This document shows, in pieces, positions 1 to 8,951 of a stretch of DNA of 40,990 nucleotides. Position 1 is the stretch's first letter. Each line of letters begins with the position of its first letter. The position numbers and the translations under genes are program-made. Where the stretch lies: assembly GCA_036504445.1 (NCBI GenBank), contig DASXVE010000008.1:1-40990 (forward strand). Direction: 5' to 3'. Origin of the DNA: Candidatus Aquicultor sp. Its GTDB lineage: Bacteria > Actinomycetota > Aquicultoria > Aquicultorales > Aquicultoraceae. The notes beneath the pieces are model-generated. The model was not told where the DNA came from. It ran no database searches and was given only the letters and a program-made list of their open reading frames with translations.

Positions 1-2020
1 GGTCGACTTTGCCGATATCACGATAGGTTGCAATCGCCGCTTGAACAGGCTCGTCCGGATGATATTTCTGTGCCTGGTACCAGCTGATGACCTCATCCGC
101 TGTGGTATTGGCAAGGTTTTTGCTGAAGAGGCGATTGTACGCATCGACGTCCGGCTCGACACCTTCGCGCTGCATGGTTTCAAGCCAGAGTTTTGCTGTA
201 TTGTAATCGGGCGATTTTGCCACCATGAGGTTATAGGTTTCCTCGTTAGGCATAATCCCCTGCTTTTTCATCGAATCAAACCATGATTTTGCGGTGTCAT
301 AGTACGGAGCGTTGGAGATGAGCGCGTTGTAGCTCGCGATATCGGGCTTAATACCCTCTTCACGGATGGTTTCAAGATATGAGAAGACCGCGTCCATGGT
401 CTCCCTGATCAGCTTGCGCGCAACCGCAAGGTACGGGTAATCGAGAGCGATTTTAAGCGCCTGATCGATGTGGCCTGATTTCTGGTATGTGGATATTACG
501 ACCTGGATGGGGTCTTCCGAATCGATCCCATGCTCTTTATACCAAGCGAGGACTTCCTCAGCATTCTTGCCGGCCAGGTTTTTGCTAAACAGCCTGTTGA
601 ACGTGTCGATGTTTGGTTGGATGCCGTCACTCTTCATCGCATCGAACCAGGAATTTGCGGTTGCAAAGTCGACTGCTTTGGTAATCAAGCTGTTGTATGT
701 TATGACGTTTGTCCTGATGCCTTCTTCCTGCATCATCTGTATCAGTGCCGCCGCATTCTCATAATCGGGCGCTTTGGTCAGGAGCCTGTTAAATGCGATT
801 AGGCCAGGTTGGATGCCGTCGATAAGCATCGCGTCGAGCCAGAACTTCGCTTTTTCATAATCAAGCGCTTTGGATATAAGGGCGCTGTACGAGCTAAGGT
901 CCGGCTGGAAGCCGGCGTCCTGCATTGCGCTGAGCCAAGCTTTCGCAGTGTTGTAATCGGGTGCTCTCGCGACCAATATGCTATAGACCGGCGCGGCCGG
1001 TGCAATCCCCTGTTCTATCATGGCATCATGCAAGGTGAGCGCCGTAGTATAATCCGGTGCTTTTGCTACGAGCCCCGTGTAGGTTAGGGTATCGGCCTGG
1101 ATGCCGTCCTCAAGCATCATATCGAAAAGCGCTTTTGCATGGTCGTAATCAGGTGCTTTTGCGATAAGCGCACCGTAAGTTGTCGTGTTAGGTATGAGAC
1201 CGGCTTTCTTAACCGTGTCGAGCAGGTGAAGCCCGACCGGATACTCAAGCACGTGTGCGATTAAGTTATTTACGCGTGCAAGCGCATCGGCTGCAGGTTT
1301 TTCTTCTGCTTTACCCTGCGTTCCGGATGCCGTTACCATGCGCTTGGCAAGCTCGGTTGCCGCCACATCGGCCGCTTCTAAGTTGCCGATAGCTTTTAAT
1401 GTATAAACAAACGGCTCGGCGTTACTACTACTTGATATTGCAGCAGGGATTATGTCGCCGAGCACGTTCATTGCGAAGTCGTCAACGACCGCCGGCAAAT
1501 CGCTCCCAGTGCGAGCAGCTAGATTGGCGGGCGCCATATTAAATATTTGAGCGACATGCTTGGCAACAGCCTCGTCGACAAGCACCTCGTCCGCTTTGCA
1601 GTAATCGGTCAGAGCTGCCGCTTTGCCGGCGCTTTCGCCGACCCATTCTTTTTGGCCGCCCGGCAGCTCAATCAACCTGTCAGGGCTGCCAAAAAGCGCA
1701 ATTCGAAGTGAGGGAGTACGATCAGCCGCAATGCCGACCGTTTGTGTTAGCTCGCGTTTGAACGTGCGGGCGAGAATTGTCGCCAGACAACACAATAGGG
1801 GCACGCTTGCCCCCCTGTTCGTCATCAACAACCAATTACCAGCATATTTTAATGAAATATCTGTAAGTTCAAGCCCCTCCAGATGCATCTTAATTTGTTC
1901 GGCTACCAGTACATTCAAGCGAGTTTGTTTCGAAGTCGGCATTGCTGTGTTGCTTCGTACGGGTGTTTCCATGTCCACTGAAAGGCAGTAAACTAGAGGC
2001 AATTGTCTGTGGGATTCCAT
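1..2020 (-). CDS. Pentatricopeptide-like repeat protein, partial (runs off left edge)
   Basis: An open frame on the minus strand from ATG at 2020 to the window edge, 673 codons, with no stop. An AAAGGAAG site lies 12-13 nt upstream of the ATG. Residues about 25-165 resemble a degenerate class III nucleotidyl cyclase homology domain: a hydrophobic strand, then RIALFGSPDRL, and ADEVLVDEAV as in the usual cyclase end motif. I see no metal-binding aspartate pair, so it is probably non-catalytic. From about residue 280 it consists of repeats of about 32 residues of the form YxxLIxKAPDYxxAKxWLDAMxxxGIxPD, which look like PPR repeats shortened by three residues (usual length 35). Two longer units (starting NRLFSKNLA) recur about 190 residues apart, a second-order duplication. 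PPR proteins generally bind RNA, but no RNA target is visible here. The repeat assignment is fairly sure, the function is not. Confidence 0.75.
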   Translation of the reverse strand, partial: MESHRQLPLVYCLSVDMETPVRSNTAMPTSKQTRLNVLVAEQIKMHLEGLELTDISLKYAGNWLLMTNRGASVPLLCCLATILARTFKRELTQTVGIAADRTPSLRIALFGSPDRLIELPGGQKEWVGESAGKAAALTDYCKADEVLVDEAVAKHVAQIFNMAPANLAARTGSDLPAVVDDFAMNVLGDIIPAAISSSSNAEPFVYTLKAIGNLEAADVAATELAKRMVTASGTQGKAEEKPAADALARVNNLIAHVLEYPVGLHLLDTVKKAGLIPNTTTYGALIAKAPDYDHAKALFDMMLEDGIQADTLTYTGLVAKAPDYTTALTLHDAMIEQGIAPAAPVYSILVARAPDYNTAKAWLSAMQDAGFQPDLSSYSALISKALDYEKAKFWLDAMLIDGIQPGLIAFNRLLTKAPDYENAAALIQMMQEEGIRTNVITYNSLITKAVDFATANSWFDAMKSDGIQPNIDTFNRLFSKNLAGKNAEEVLAWYKEHGIDSEDPIQVVISTYQKSGHIDQALKIALDYPYLAVARKLIRETMDAVFSYLETIREEGIKPDIASYNALISNAPYYDTAKSWFDSMKKQGIMPNEETYNLMVAKSPDYNTAKLWLETMQREGVEPDVDAYNRLFSKNLANTTADEVISWYQAQKYHPDEPVQAAIATYRDIGKVD

Positions 2021-2335
2021 CTACGTCTCACGCTTCCTTTCTTTGCTACTTAAAGTCTTGAATCTTACAGCATCTTTGGGCAGAACTCTTCACCATATTA
2101 CCATAGGCTCGGAGGCCGCCCAATACTCAATTACATGGCAGAACGCATGCGCTGACGGAAAAACGCCTGTAATATTACACTAAAGGCGCTTGCAAGAAAT
2201 TCGCTTTTTTAATTGCTGCCTTGTGTTTTACGGGTATGGTCGCGGATAGAAAATTAGCCCTAAATCGGCGGGAATATTTTCAGTTAATTTCTTAATATTA
2301 TTTTCCTAGTAAACGCATGAACCGCTACTGCTTAA
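2021..2335. other. Intergenic region between two minus-strand genes
   Basis: About 315 nt without a supportable gene. It should hold the promoter of the PPR-like gene (start 2020) and the 3' end of the HAD phosphatase transcript. I see no strong terminator hairpin, riboswitch or repeat. Confidence 0.5.
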
Positions 2336-3061
2336 TCAGCTACCTACCGCTCTCGCTTTACCGGCATTGCGCAGATCGTTGATAATATCAAATGCCTCAT
2401 AAATATCTTCAGCGACAATATTGGCGACCGCTTTGACTTCATCCGGCGATTCTTCAAACGTCATCGAATAGCCTGCTGTGCGCAACATCGGCACATCGTT
2501 AAATGAGTCCCCAACCGCAATTACCTCGCGTGCCAGGAACCCAAGGCTGTTCAAGTACCGGATAAAGACGCTTTTATCGAGCCCGACCGGCAGCACATCA
2601 ACCGCGTCCCAATGCGGAAGCACGTAAACATCGGTAAGATGCTGGGTCTGTACGAACTTCTCGACCGCATCATATACAACCGAAACCGGTAAAATCGGTT
2701 TCACGAAAGCAGTCACACTGCTGCTGTTCGGTGAGAACCATATGTTATCGCGAAAGCGGTGCCACAAAAAGCTCTTTGCGTAATCAAGACTCCGCCTCGT
2801 CTCGGGTGAAACGTCGTAGATAATCTCGACCTTCTCTTGCGGCCGAAAAATCACCCCTCCATTTTCACCACCGACTAATGGATCAGGAATACCGATTCCA
2901 TCGGCGATACCGTGCAGGTAAATAGCATCTTTGCCCGATACAAGGGATACACGCATCCCATAGCCGACAAGCTCATGCATTTTTTCAATTACGCCGATTT
3001 CTACCGGCTTATCAGGTACTCTGAGCGTCCCGTCTAAATCAAACACGACAACTTTATACAT
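2336..3061 (-). CDS. HAD-superfamily (type IIB) phosphatase
   Basis: A 241-residue soluble protein with all four HAD motifs: FDLDGT with the nucleophile Asp8 and Asp10, Ser42 in SLVSGKD (motif II), Lys163 in GLDKS (motif III) and GDSFND with Asp185 and Asp189 (motif IV). The large cap between motifs II and III marks the Cof/sucrose-phosphatase-like IIB class. These enzymes dephosphorylate small phosphorylated metabolites, often sugar phosphates or phosphoglycolate; the substrate cannot be read from the sequence. Length is normal for the family. It stands alone and diverges from the SLH gene at 3297, so the 235 nt between them should carry both promoters. Confidence 0.85.
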   Translation of the reverse strand: MYKVVVFDLDGTLRVPDKPVEIGVIEKMHELVGYGMRVSLVSGKDAIYLHGIADGIGIPDPLVGGENGGVIFRPQEKVEIIYDVSPETRRSLDYAKSFLWHRFRDNIWFSPNSSSVTAFVKPILPVSVVYDAVEKFVQTQHLTDVYVLPHWDAVDVLPVGLDKSVFIRYLNSLGFLAREVIAVGDSFNDVPMLRTAGYSMTFEESPDEVKAVANIVAEDIYEAFDIINDLRNAGKARAVGS

Positions 3062-3296
3062 ACTCCATATGGCTCCTTGCGCTCGCCACCAAGCTGGTCA
3101 TTACTAATATATGTTCAATACCGAAACTTTTTAGGCATGATGCACAATAGCTAGTGCCGACGTAAGCTAATAGCATGACCTTGCGGTATATGTGCTTACC
3201 TCCCGACTTGCGATTGTTTGCATCCGGTGTTAGCATCTCAATGAACTGCAATTAAGCTATTATGTACGAACCATACGTGAGAAGCAGGTAGGTGGC

Positions 3297-4964
3297 ATGA
3301 AAAGAGTTTTTATCACATTTCTTTTATTTGCGCTATTCGTGTTTATCGCAAGTATGCCCGTTCTGGCGGCACCGCACGCATCGTTTTGCGACGTAAATAG
3401 CTCGTACTGGGCCCATACACCGATCTATTCTCTAGCTAATTACGGCGTAATAAATGGAGGGGCCGACAACCGTTTCCGGCCCACCGACGGCCTAACCCGC
3501 TGTGAGCTTGCCAAGCTCTTGACGCTTGGATTTGTTATACAAAACGAGCCTGTTTCGTTAAGCTATGCTGATTTAAGTGAAAGCCATTGGGCACGCCAAT
3601 TCGTCGCAAAAACCGTAAGCGCCGGTTGGATGAACGGTTTTCCTGATAAGACATTTAGACCGAGCAACAAGGCAACGCGGGCACAAGTTGCAAAAATTTT
3701 GGTTGCCGCCGCCGGCTATCCGGTAGAGGATAATGCTTCGCAAGATTTTAAGGATGTCGGCAGCGGCCATTGGGCATACACATATATCGCTACCGCCGCC
3801 AAGAACGGCTTGATAAGCGGCTATCCCGACGGTACGTTTCGCCCTAATGCACAGCTGACACGCGCCGAGGCCGCAACATTGATTTACAGAACGCTTAAGA
3901 ATAAGGATTACTTAATCGATCATGCTGCCGTAAGCGGAATACGGTTTGAGCGCTACCGTCGTTTTACCAGCCAGGGACCGCTCAATATAAACGTGCTCAA
4001 TATACCTAAAACATCGCCAACAGCATTTAAGCTGGGTCTCGCTCATAGTATAGTTGCCTCGCGAGAAGCACTCAGTTCGATGGCTCAGCGCACTGGGGCT
4101 ATAGCCGGCATCAATGCAGATTTCTTCTCATTTAATCCGGGAGGGCCGAGTGGTCTTATGGTGGATGGGCAGATTATCTCATCGCCGATTAACAACCGCT
4201 CGTACTTCGGCATATTGCCTGATAAAACCTGTATTATCGATAAAACATCTCTGACCGCATCAATTACGCCGTCGGCAACGCAAAGAAGCGGTATTATCGC
4301 ATGGGTCAACAAGCTGCGTGATGCTTCATCCAGCACAATTATTACCTATACGCCGCTTTTCGGCTCTTCAACGCTTACCGATAACGGCGGTATCGAGGTT
4401 GTCGTCAGGGTAAGTGGCGCTGTTGCCCCGGGCAGCGAGCTCGAAGGCACGGTCGTTGATGTGCGTGACGGCGCAGGCAATACGGCGATTCCGGCGGATT
4501 GTGTTGTGCTCTCAGCCCCAAACGGGGCCGGCAGAGACTATCTTGTCGCCAACATGGTTCTTGGCGATACGGTCAAGCTCGCGTTCTCTCTTGGTTCAAA
4601 TTGGCAGGATAGCATGAGCGCTGTAGGCGGCGGCCCCAGGCTCATCCGGGATGGGAATACCGGCGTCGAGAACGAAGCGTTTGAATCATCCCAGGTTAAG
4701 GGCAGAAGCCCCAGAACCGGAATCGGCATCGATACGGATGGCGATCTGATCATTGAAGTCGTTGACGGGCGAGCGGATAATTTCAGCATCGGTATGACGT
4801 TATCGGAACTCGCGGCGGATTTGGCTGACAGGGGCGCTATCAACGCAATGAGTTTCGATAGCGGTGGTTCCTCGGAGCTCTACTTTAACGGCGCCGTCCG
4901 TAATTATCCGAGCGACGGTAGCGAACGTCCGATTGCAAATGCGCTCCTTTTCGTGCCGAACTAA
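3297..4964 (+). CDS. Secreted SLH-domain phosphodiester glycosidase-like protein
   Basis: 555 residues with a signal peptide (Lys-Arg, a hydrophobic stretch to about residue 23, then VLAAP). Three S-layer homology domains follow at about 28-72, 88-132 and 148-195 (motifs FRPTDGLTRCELAKLL, FRPSNKATRAQVAKIL, FRPNAQLTRAEAATLI), which anchor proteins non-covalently to cell-wall polymers. The C-terminal half, about 240-555, matches the phosphodiester glycosidase (NAGPA, DUF2233) family: GINADFF, GGGPRLI, and SFDSGGSSELYFNG near the end. The family hydrolyses GlcNAc-phosphodiester bonds in eukaryotes, and bacterial members are thought to act on cell-envelope glycans. The role here is inferred as cell-surface glycan processing. 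An AGGTAGGTGG sequence precedes the ATG. Confidence 0.9.
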   Translation: MKRVFITFLLFALFVFIASMPVLAAPHASFCDVNSSYWAHTPIYSLANYGVINGGADNRFRPTDGLTRCELAKLLTLGFVIQNEPVSLSYADLSESHWARQFVAKTVSAGWMNGFPDKTFRPSNKATRAQVAKILVAAAGYPVEDNASQDFKDVGSGHWAYTYIATAAKNGLISGYPDGTFRPNAQLTRAEAATLIYRTLKNKDYLIDHAAVSGIRFERYRRFTSQGPLNINVLNIPKTSPTAFKLGLAHSIVASREALSSMAQRTGAIAGINADFFSFNPGGPSGLMVDGQIISSPINNRSYFGILPDKTCIIDKTSLTASITPSATQRSGIIAWVNKLRDASSSTIITYTPLFGSSTLTDNGGIEVVVRVSGAVAPGSELEGTVVDVRDGAGNTAIPADCVVLSAPNGAGRDYLVANMVLGDTVKLAFSLGSNWQDSMSAVGGGPRLIRDGNTGVENEAFESSQVKGRSPRTGIGIDTDGDLIIEVVDGRADNFSIGMTLSELAADLADRGAINAMSFDSGGSSELYFNGAVRNYPSDGSERPIANALLFVPN

Positions 4965-4970
4965 GTTGTT

Positions 4971-7211
4971 CTAAGGTGTGCGCTCGCTAAAAGATACCGC
5001 AAGAATTGCCATATCATCCGAGAACTCGCCGCCGGTAAAGTCGATAACGCTATCAAAAATCGCACTGGGGATTTCACTAACGGCATATGATATTGTTTCA
5101 CGCATAAGTTCCTCCAGGCGCTGCTCACCATAGAACTCACCCTGCTTACGCGCTTCGACAACCCCATCGGTATAAACAACGAGAATGTCGCCGGCCTCGA
5201 GGCTGATGGTGGCTTCGGAGTATGGAACATCGGCAAACGCACCGATGATCGGCGACATTTCATCTAAAGCCTCGATACTCGATCCTGCCCGGCGTACAAG
5301 CGCAGGCGGCTGCCCGGCACTGCAATAGGTAAGCTCGCCCGTCTCCAGTGACAGGATCCCAAAAAATGCTGTTACAAATAATGAAGGCTCCAACAACTTG
5401 ACGGTAACCTCGTTAGCCTTTGCTATAATTGCAGCCGGTGAATCATTATCATATGCGTAAGCTTTAATAATGTTTTTTATCATAGATGTGATGGTTGATG
5501 CCTCGAGTCCTTTACCCGAGACATCCCCAACGATTATACCGATACGCTTGTGTCCGAGCGCAAACAGGTCATAGAAATCGCCCCCCACACGAGCCACCTC
5601 GGTAGCGGATTTGTAAAGACTCTTAAATTCTATGCCTTCAAGTTTTGCCGGCAAAGTCAAGAGCGATTCCTGCAAAATATCGGCAATATTTCGCTCGATC
5701 TCATAAAGCCGGGCGTTTTCAAGTGCAAGAGATACGGCGGTTGCAAGCTTTGTAGCAAAATCCAACTGGATTTCAGAGAGAGCTATTAAGGAGCTCATGG
5801 TTATAAAGTGTACAACTCCTACTACGTCCCCTTTTACGATAAGCGGTATAACAAGTTTTGACCGGAACCCATGCTTTTTAGAGAGCTCTCGGTTGCACCG
5901 ATCATCGTACTCGACGTCGCCAATAAACACAAGCTCTTTCGTTTGTGCTACCAATGTCGATGTCTTTGCCTCGTCCATAGTCAGATAAGGCCCGACATGT
6001 CCATCAGGAAACCCATAGAGATACCGTACGACCCACTGATTGCCGCAACGTAAAAGAATCATGCCGGCTTCAAACCCTAAAGACTGAGCGGCATCAACAA
6101 GCACGCGCTCGATGATCTTGTCAAAATCAAGCATCGAGTTGATTGTGGTATTAATATTGCTCAAAGCCCTGCTAAGCTCATCGCGACGTTTTAGATTCAA
6201 CCGCGCTTTATCAAGCGATAACGCCAGCTCTTCAAGCTCATCACCAGTTTTCACGGTAATGGGCGCAGTAAAATATCCCTCACCAACGACCTTTGCCCCA
6301 TCCACAAGAGTCGATATGCTCCCGGTAATACGGCGTGCAAAACATGTGCTGATGAAAAAAGCAACAAACAGGGCTAAAAGGGCAAATACGGCTGAGGACT
6401 CAACGCTCGTGCGAATTGGCGCCAGCGCACTATCAACAGTTATGTCAGATCCGGCCGCCCATCCGATCCCCGGAATGGGTACCTCAGAGACTAGATCTTC
6501 CTTGCCCTTGAGCGGGTCTATAAAGTCAGCACGAAATACCTCCCGCCCGTACAACGCATCCCTTACAAAGCTATATTTGTTCCAAAGTGGCTTGGTGAGC
6601 GGGTAGTTTGCGTTTGTACTTAAGAAAACCAGGCGTCCGTTGGAATCAACGATGTGCGTTTCGCCGTCCTCTACCAATACCGGTAACGTGTCGTGCAGCT
6701 TCGCCAGATTTACAAATGAAGTTACCGTTAGGATGAGTTCGCCCGTGCTGTCCCGTAGCGCCCGTGAAATATGAAAACCGGCCGGGTAGCCACCAAGCTC
6801 GACCGGTTCTATGCTATTTAACTCCCCGCTCGCGCGCAGCTTTGTAAATACAGCATCATGCGAGAAATCTTGGCCGATGAGTTGTGAATTTGTCGAAGCT
6901 GTAACGGTACCGGTCGCATCTGTTACCAGGGCATAATCAACCGGATAGTTATCGGTGAGCTGCTGGAGGGCGAGCTTGACAGCAGGCGAGAATTTGTGGT
7001 CGCTCAGAATATCATCGCCAACCAGCTTCATAGCCATGCCAAGTTCTCTTGTAAAAGAAGCAAAGCTCATAGCGGTGAGATGCGCGATTTCATGCCGCTC
7101 CTGCAGTGTGCTCTGCAAACCTGCGTTGTACCAATTTACATGCGTAAGCCAGGCGATCGCAATAAGCGGGAGCGCGACAATTAAATAAATGGCTGCTAAT
7201 TTCTTGCTAAT
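4971..7211 (-). CDS. Membrane sensor PP2C/SpoIIE serine phosphatase (CACHE-HAMP-GAF-SpoIIE)
   Basis: The frame ends at 4971 and is open up to a stop at 7218-7220. The first conventional start is TTG at 7118 (715 residues). The 31 codons upstream of it encode an obvious membrane helix (SKKLAAIYLIVALPLIAIAW), so the protein must start further up, most plausibly at ATT 7211. Order: N-terminal helix, extracellular CACHE-like sensor (about 45-190 from the TTG), second helix (SSAVFALLALFVAFFIS), HAMP (about 265-315), GAF (about 345-480, FEAGMILLR to ALENARLYE), and SpoIIE phosphatase with GGDFYD, GDVSGKGLEAS, YTDGVVEA and DDMAIL, the metal-binding motifs. Such enzymes dephosphorylate anti-sigma-factor antagonists in stress-response switches. 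No partner gene is adjacent. It converges with the SLH gene, leaving 6 nt between the two stops. Confidence 0.85.
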   Translation of the reverse strand: MSKKLAAIYLIVALPLIAIAWLTHVNWYNAGLQSTLQERHEIAHLTAMSFASFTRELGMAMKLVGDDILSDHKFSPAVKLALQQLTDNYPVDYALVTDATGTVTASTNSQLIGQDFSHDAVFTKLRASGELNSIEPVELGGYPAGFHISRALRDSTGELILTVTSFVNLAKLHDTLPVLVEDGETHIVDSNGRLVFLSTNANYPLTKPLWNKYSFVRDALYGREVFRADFIDPLKGKEDLVSEVPIPGIGWAAGSDITVDSALAPIRTSVESSAVFALLALFVAFFISTCFARRITGSISTLVDGAKVVGEGYFTAPITVKTGDELEELALSLDKARLNLKRRDELSRALSNINTTINSMLDFDKIIERVLVDAAQSLGFEAGMILLRCGNQWVVRYLYGFPDGHVGPYLTMDEAKTSTLVAQTKELVFIGDVEYDDRCNRELSKKHGFRSKLVIPLIVKGDVVGVVHFITMSSLIALSEIQLDFATKLATAVSLALENARLYEIERNIADILQESLLTLPAKLEGIEFKSLYKSATEVARVGGDFYDLFALGHKRIGIIVGDVSGKGLEASTITSMIKNIIKAYAYDNDSPAAIIAKANEVTVKLLEPSLFVTAFFGILSLETGELTYCSAGQPPALVRRAGSSIEALDEMSPIIGAFADVPYSEATISLEAGDILVVYTDGVVEARKQGEFYGEQRLEELMRETISYAVSEIPSAIFDSVIDFTGGEFSDDMAILAVSFSERTP

Positions 7212-7365
7212 ACCCGATCACTTCTTCACCTGTAGGTCCCTTCTCACGGTGTGTCCTGGCAAATATGATGATACAGCTGGGCATTCTTTGGTGCGCCGGG
7301 GCATTAAAGCAGTCAAATGTTAACAATATATTGCTAAGCATACCATTAATATGTATTCCATAAAA

Positions 7366-7383
7366 GTTGTTATATGTAACAAC
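7366..7383. promoter_or_regulatory. Inverted repeat, candidate operator upstream of the SpoIIE phosphatase
   Basis: GTTGTTA, four bases, TAACAAC: a perfect 7-bp inverted repeat in an AT-rich gap, about 155 nt upstream of the phosphatase start. It is too AT-rich and short for a terminator and looks more like a dimeric repressor site. The assignment is inference only. Confidence 0.3.
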
Positions 7384-7417
7384 GCCAATCGTTGGAGATC
7401 GGACCTGGCCGTGCAAG

Positions 7418-8290
7418 CTATCGTTGCTGGCTTTCAAGCGTCAATGCTACAATCTCCGGACGGTCGAAAACCCGCAACTTAAAAATACTATTGCCAAGGC
7501 CCCTGCTTACAACCATCGAGGACTTAGCGAGGCGGTACATACCTGTCGTATATTTGGGGAATAGCCCTTGGCCCGGTGCATATAAACCACCTATAAACGG
7601 TAGGCGGATTTGCCCGCCATGCGCATGCCCACAAAATGTAAGATCGATACCATGCCGGGCATACACCGAGAAGAACTGGGGTTGGTGAGAAAGCAGAATT
7701 GTAAAAGTATTGGGGCTTGTGCCGGCAAGCGCCCGATCGAGTTTTGTTGAGAGGATGGCTTCATGATAGTCGTCAGCAAAAAGCTGATCGCCCTTATGCG
7801 TGCCTTTTGTGATGTCATCAAGGCCTGCTAAGATAATATACTCGGCGCCGCGCCGGATAACCGCATGCTCATCATGCAGTACATGTATGCCTGCAGCCCT
7901 GAGCTTCGGTTCGAGTGAGTAAAACCTATCCGATTGCCATTCATGGTTACCGGTTATGAAATAGACGGGCGCTATACGTACCGCCCTGCGCATAAACTCC
8001 AACCCTTCCGCCTCGCCATAGGGGCGGTCGTACACTAAATCGCCGGTAACCACAATAATATCGGCGTTAGCGGCCCGAATGCGCGCCAGGATTGCGCTTT
8101 GGTGCTCGCCGAATCGTATGTTGTGCAAATCGGATATCTGCACTATCTTATATCCGTTAAAAGAGGCAGGTAGAGTATGCGAGCAAAGCTGCAAATTGGT
8201 CTCCACGAGGCTATTGTTCTCAAAATATGCAAAGGTACTTGCCAATAAACCAAGAACCAACGCCAACAAAATATAGCTTAGTTTTTTCAT
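7418..8290 (-). CDS. Membrane-anchored metallophosphoesterase (YaeI-like)
   Basis: 290 residues starting at ATG 8290, chosen because GGAG lies 9 nt upstream and the product begins MKKLSYILLALVLGLLAS, a clear N-terminal signal anchor; an in-frame upstream start at 8332 lacks such a site. The calcineurin-like metal motifs are complete: SDLHN, TGDLVYD, TGNHEW, LSHQP and CGHAHGGQ. Proteins of this architecture (YaeI/YkuE type) are dinuclear metal phosphodiesterases or pyrophosphatases, often facing the cell exterior; some act on lipid-linked substrates. The substrate here is unknown. The gene is separated from the upstream repressor by a palindrome, so it is probably transcribed on its own. Confidence 0.88.
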   Translation of the reverse strand: MKKLSYILLALVLGLLASTFAYFENNSLVETNLQLCSHTLPASFNGYKIVQISDLHNIRFGEHQSAILARIRAANADIIVVTGDLVYDRPYGEAEGLEFMRRAVRIAPVYFITGNHEWQSDRFYSLEPKLRAAGIHVLHDEHAVIRRGAEYIILAGLDDITKGTHKGDQLFADDYHEAILSTKLDRALAGTSPNTFTILLSHQPQFFSVYARHGIDLTFCGHAHGGQIRLPFIGGLYAPGQGLFPKYTTGMYRLAKSSMVVSRGLGNSIFKLRVFDRPEIVALTLESQQR

Positions 8291-8346
8291 GCAATTTTTC
8301 TCCGGCAACCATCTTACGCAGCTTAATAACACCGGCGCTAGAATCC

Positions 8347-8390
8347 GATATAACAGAGCCCTGCTTAATTAAGCAGGGCTCTGTTATATC
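8347..8390. terminator. Perfect 44-bp palindrome between blaI-like gene and metallophosphoesterase
   Basis: Two 22-bp arms are exactly complementary, with the G+C-rich core AGCCCTGC around a TTAATTAA centre. It lies 14 nt past the stop of the repressor gene and 56 nt before the next start, as expected for a terminator of the repressor transcript. The T-rich flank (TGTTATAT) is weak, so a protein-binding role is possible. Confidence 0.6.
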
Positions 8391-8404
8391 CAGCTGCAGT
8401 GCCA

Positions 8405-8815
8405 TTAATTGCTCTGGTTGAGCTCGTCCTTTAATTTGAGTATTTTCTCGATGTCTTCTTCCTTAGGCATATCCAGCAGATACGAGAGGATCGGGGTCGA
8501 CACACCGCCGAGCACCCTATTGACTACGGTCTCCACTATCGACTCTGCCATAGCATCACGCGATATGGCAGCCGAATACAGATAAGCTTTGCTGTTACGG
8601 TTTTGTCGCAGCAGGCCTTTTTGTGCCATATTATTCATGGTTGCCATGACTGTAGTGTACGGAATATAGCCTTGTGATAGGATGACCTCATGGATATCTC
8701 GTACTGTTATCGTGTCATTTTCCCAGACAATGTTCATAATATCGGCTTCAAGTGCGCTTAGCCCGTTTACGCCGATTTTAGGCACCCGCTTACTGGCTTT
8801 GATCTCCTTTTTCAC
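8405..8815 (-). CDS. BlaI/MecI/CopY-family transcriptional repressor
   Basis: 136 residues from a GTG start with GGAGGT 9 nt upstream. It has the winged-helix of the penicillinase-repressor family: LSALEADIMNIVWE, then ITVRDIHEVIL and the recognition region YTTVMATMNNMAQKGLL, followed by a C-terminal dimerisation segment (about 90-136). Members bind dyad operators and are usually released when a BlaR1-type protease cleaves them or when metal binds. No BlaR-like sensor or beta-lactamase gene lies in this window, so the target is unknown; self-regulation is likely. Charged, lysine-rich N-terminus. Family assignment is firm. Confidence 0.88.
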   Translation of the reverse strand: MKKEIKASKRVPKIGVNGLSALEADIMNIVWENDTITVRDIHEVILSQGYIPYTTVMATMNNMAQKGLLRQNRNSKAYLYSAAISRDAMAESIVETVVNRVLGGVSTPILSYLLDMPKEEDIEKILKLKDELNQSN

Positions 8816-8837
8816 GTATCTTCTACCTCCAATGTAA

Positions 8838-8848
8838 TGTGTAACACA
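8838..8848. promoter_or_regulatory. Short dyad upstream of the BlaI-type repressor, candidate autoregulatory operator
   Basis: TGTGTAACACA, a dyad with a one-base centre, sits 23 nt before the GTG start of the repressor. BlaI-family operators are dyads containing ACA/TGT, so the position and the TGT/ACA content fit. Only one copy is seen. Confidence 0.3.
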
Positions 8849-8951
8849 ATAAACGACTGGGCGTTAAACTAGGATAATACTATAACTATACACAAGTTTA
8901 GCGAAACACAAACCCTCAGTGAAGTAGGGCTTTATCAACCACAACTCAAAC

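Noticed and set aside
3054-3251. 65-residue minus-strand frame upstream of the HAD gene
   Set aside because: Overlaps the HAD start and the divergent promoter region, with no ribosome site or known motif.
7207-7437. 76-residue minus-strand frame ending at the SpoIIE phosphatase start
   Set aside because: No domain or ribosome site; it lies in the intergenic region with an inverted repeat. I considered it as a frameshifted N-terminus of the phosphatase, but its sequence is not sensor-like.
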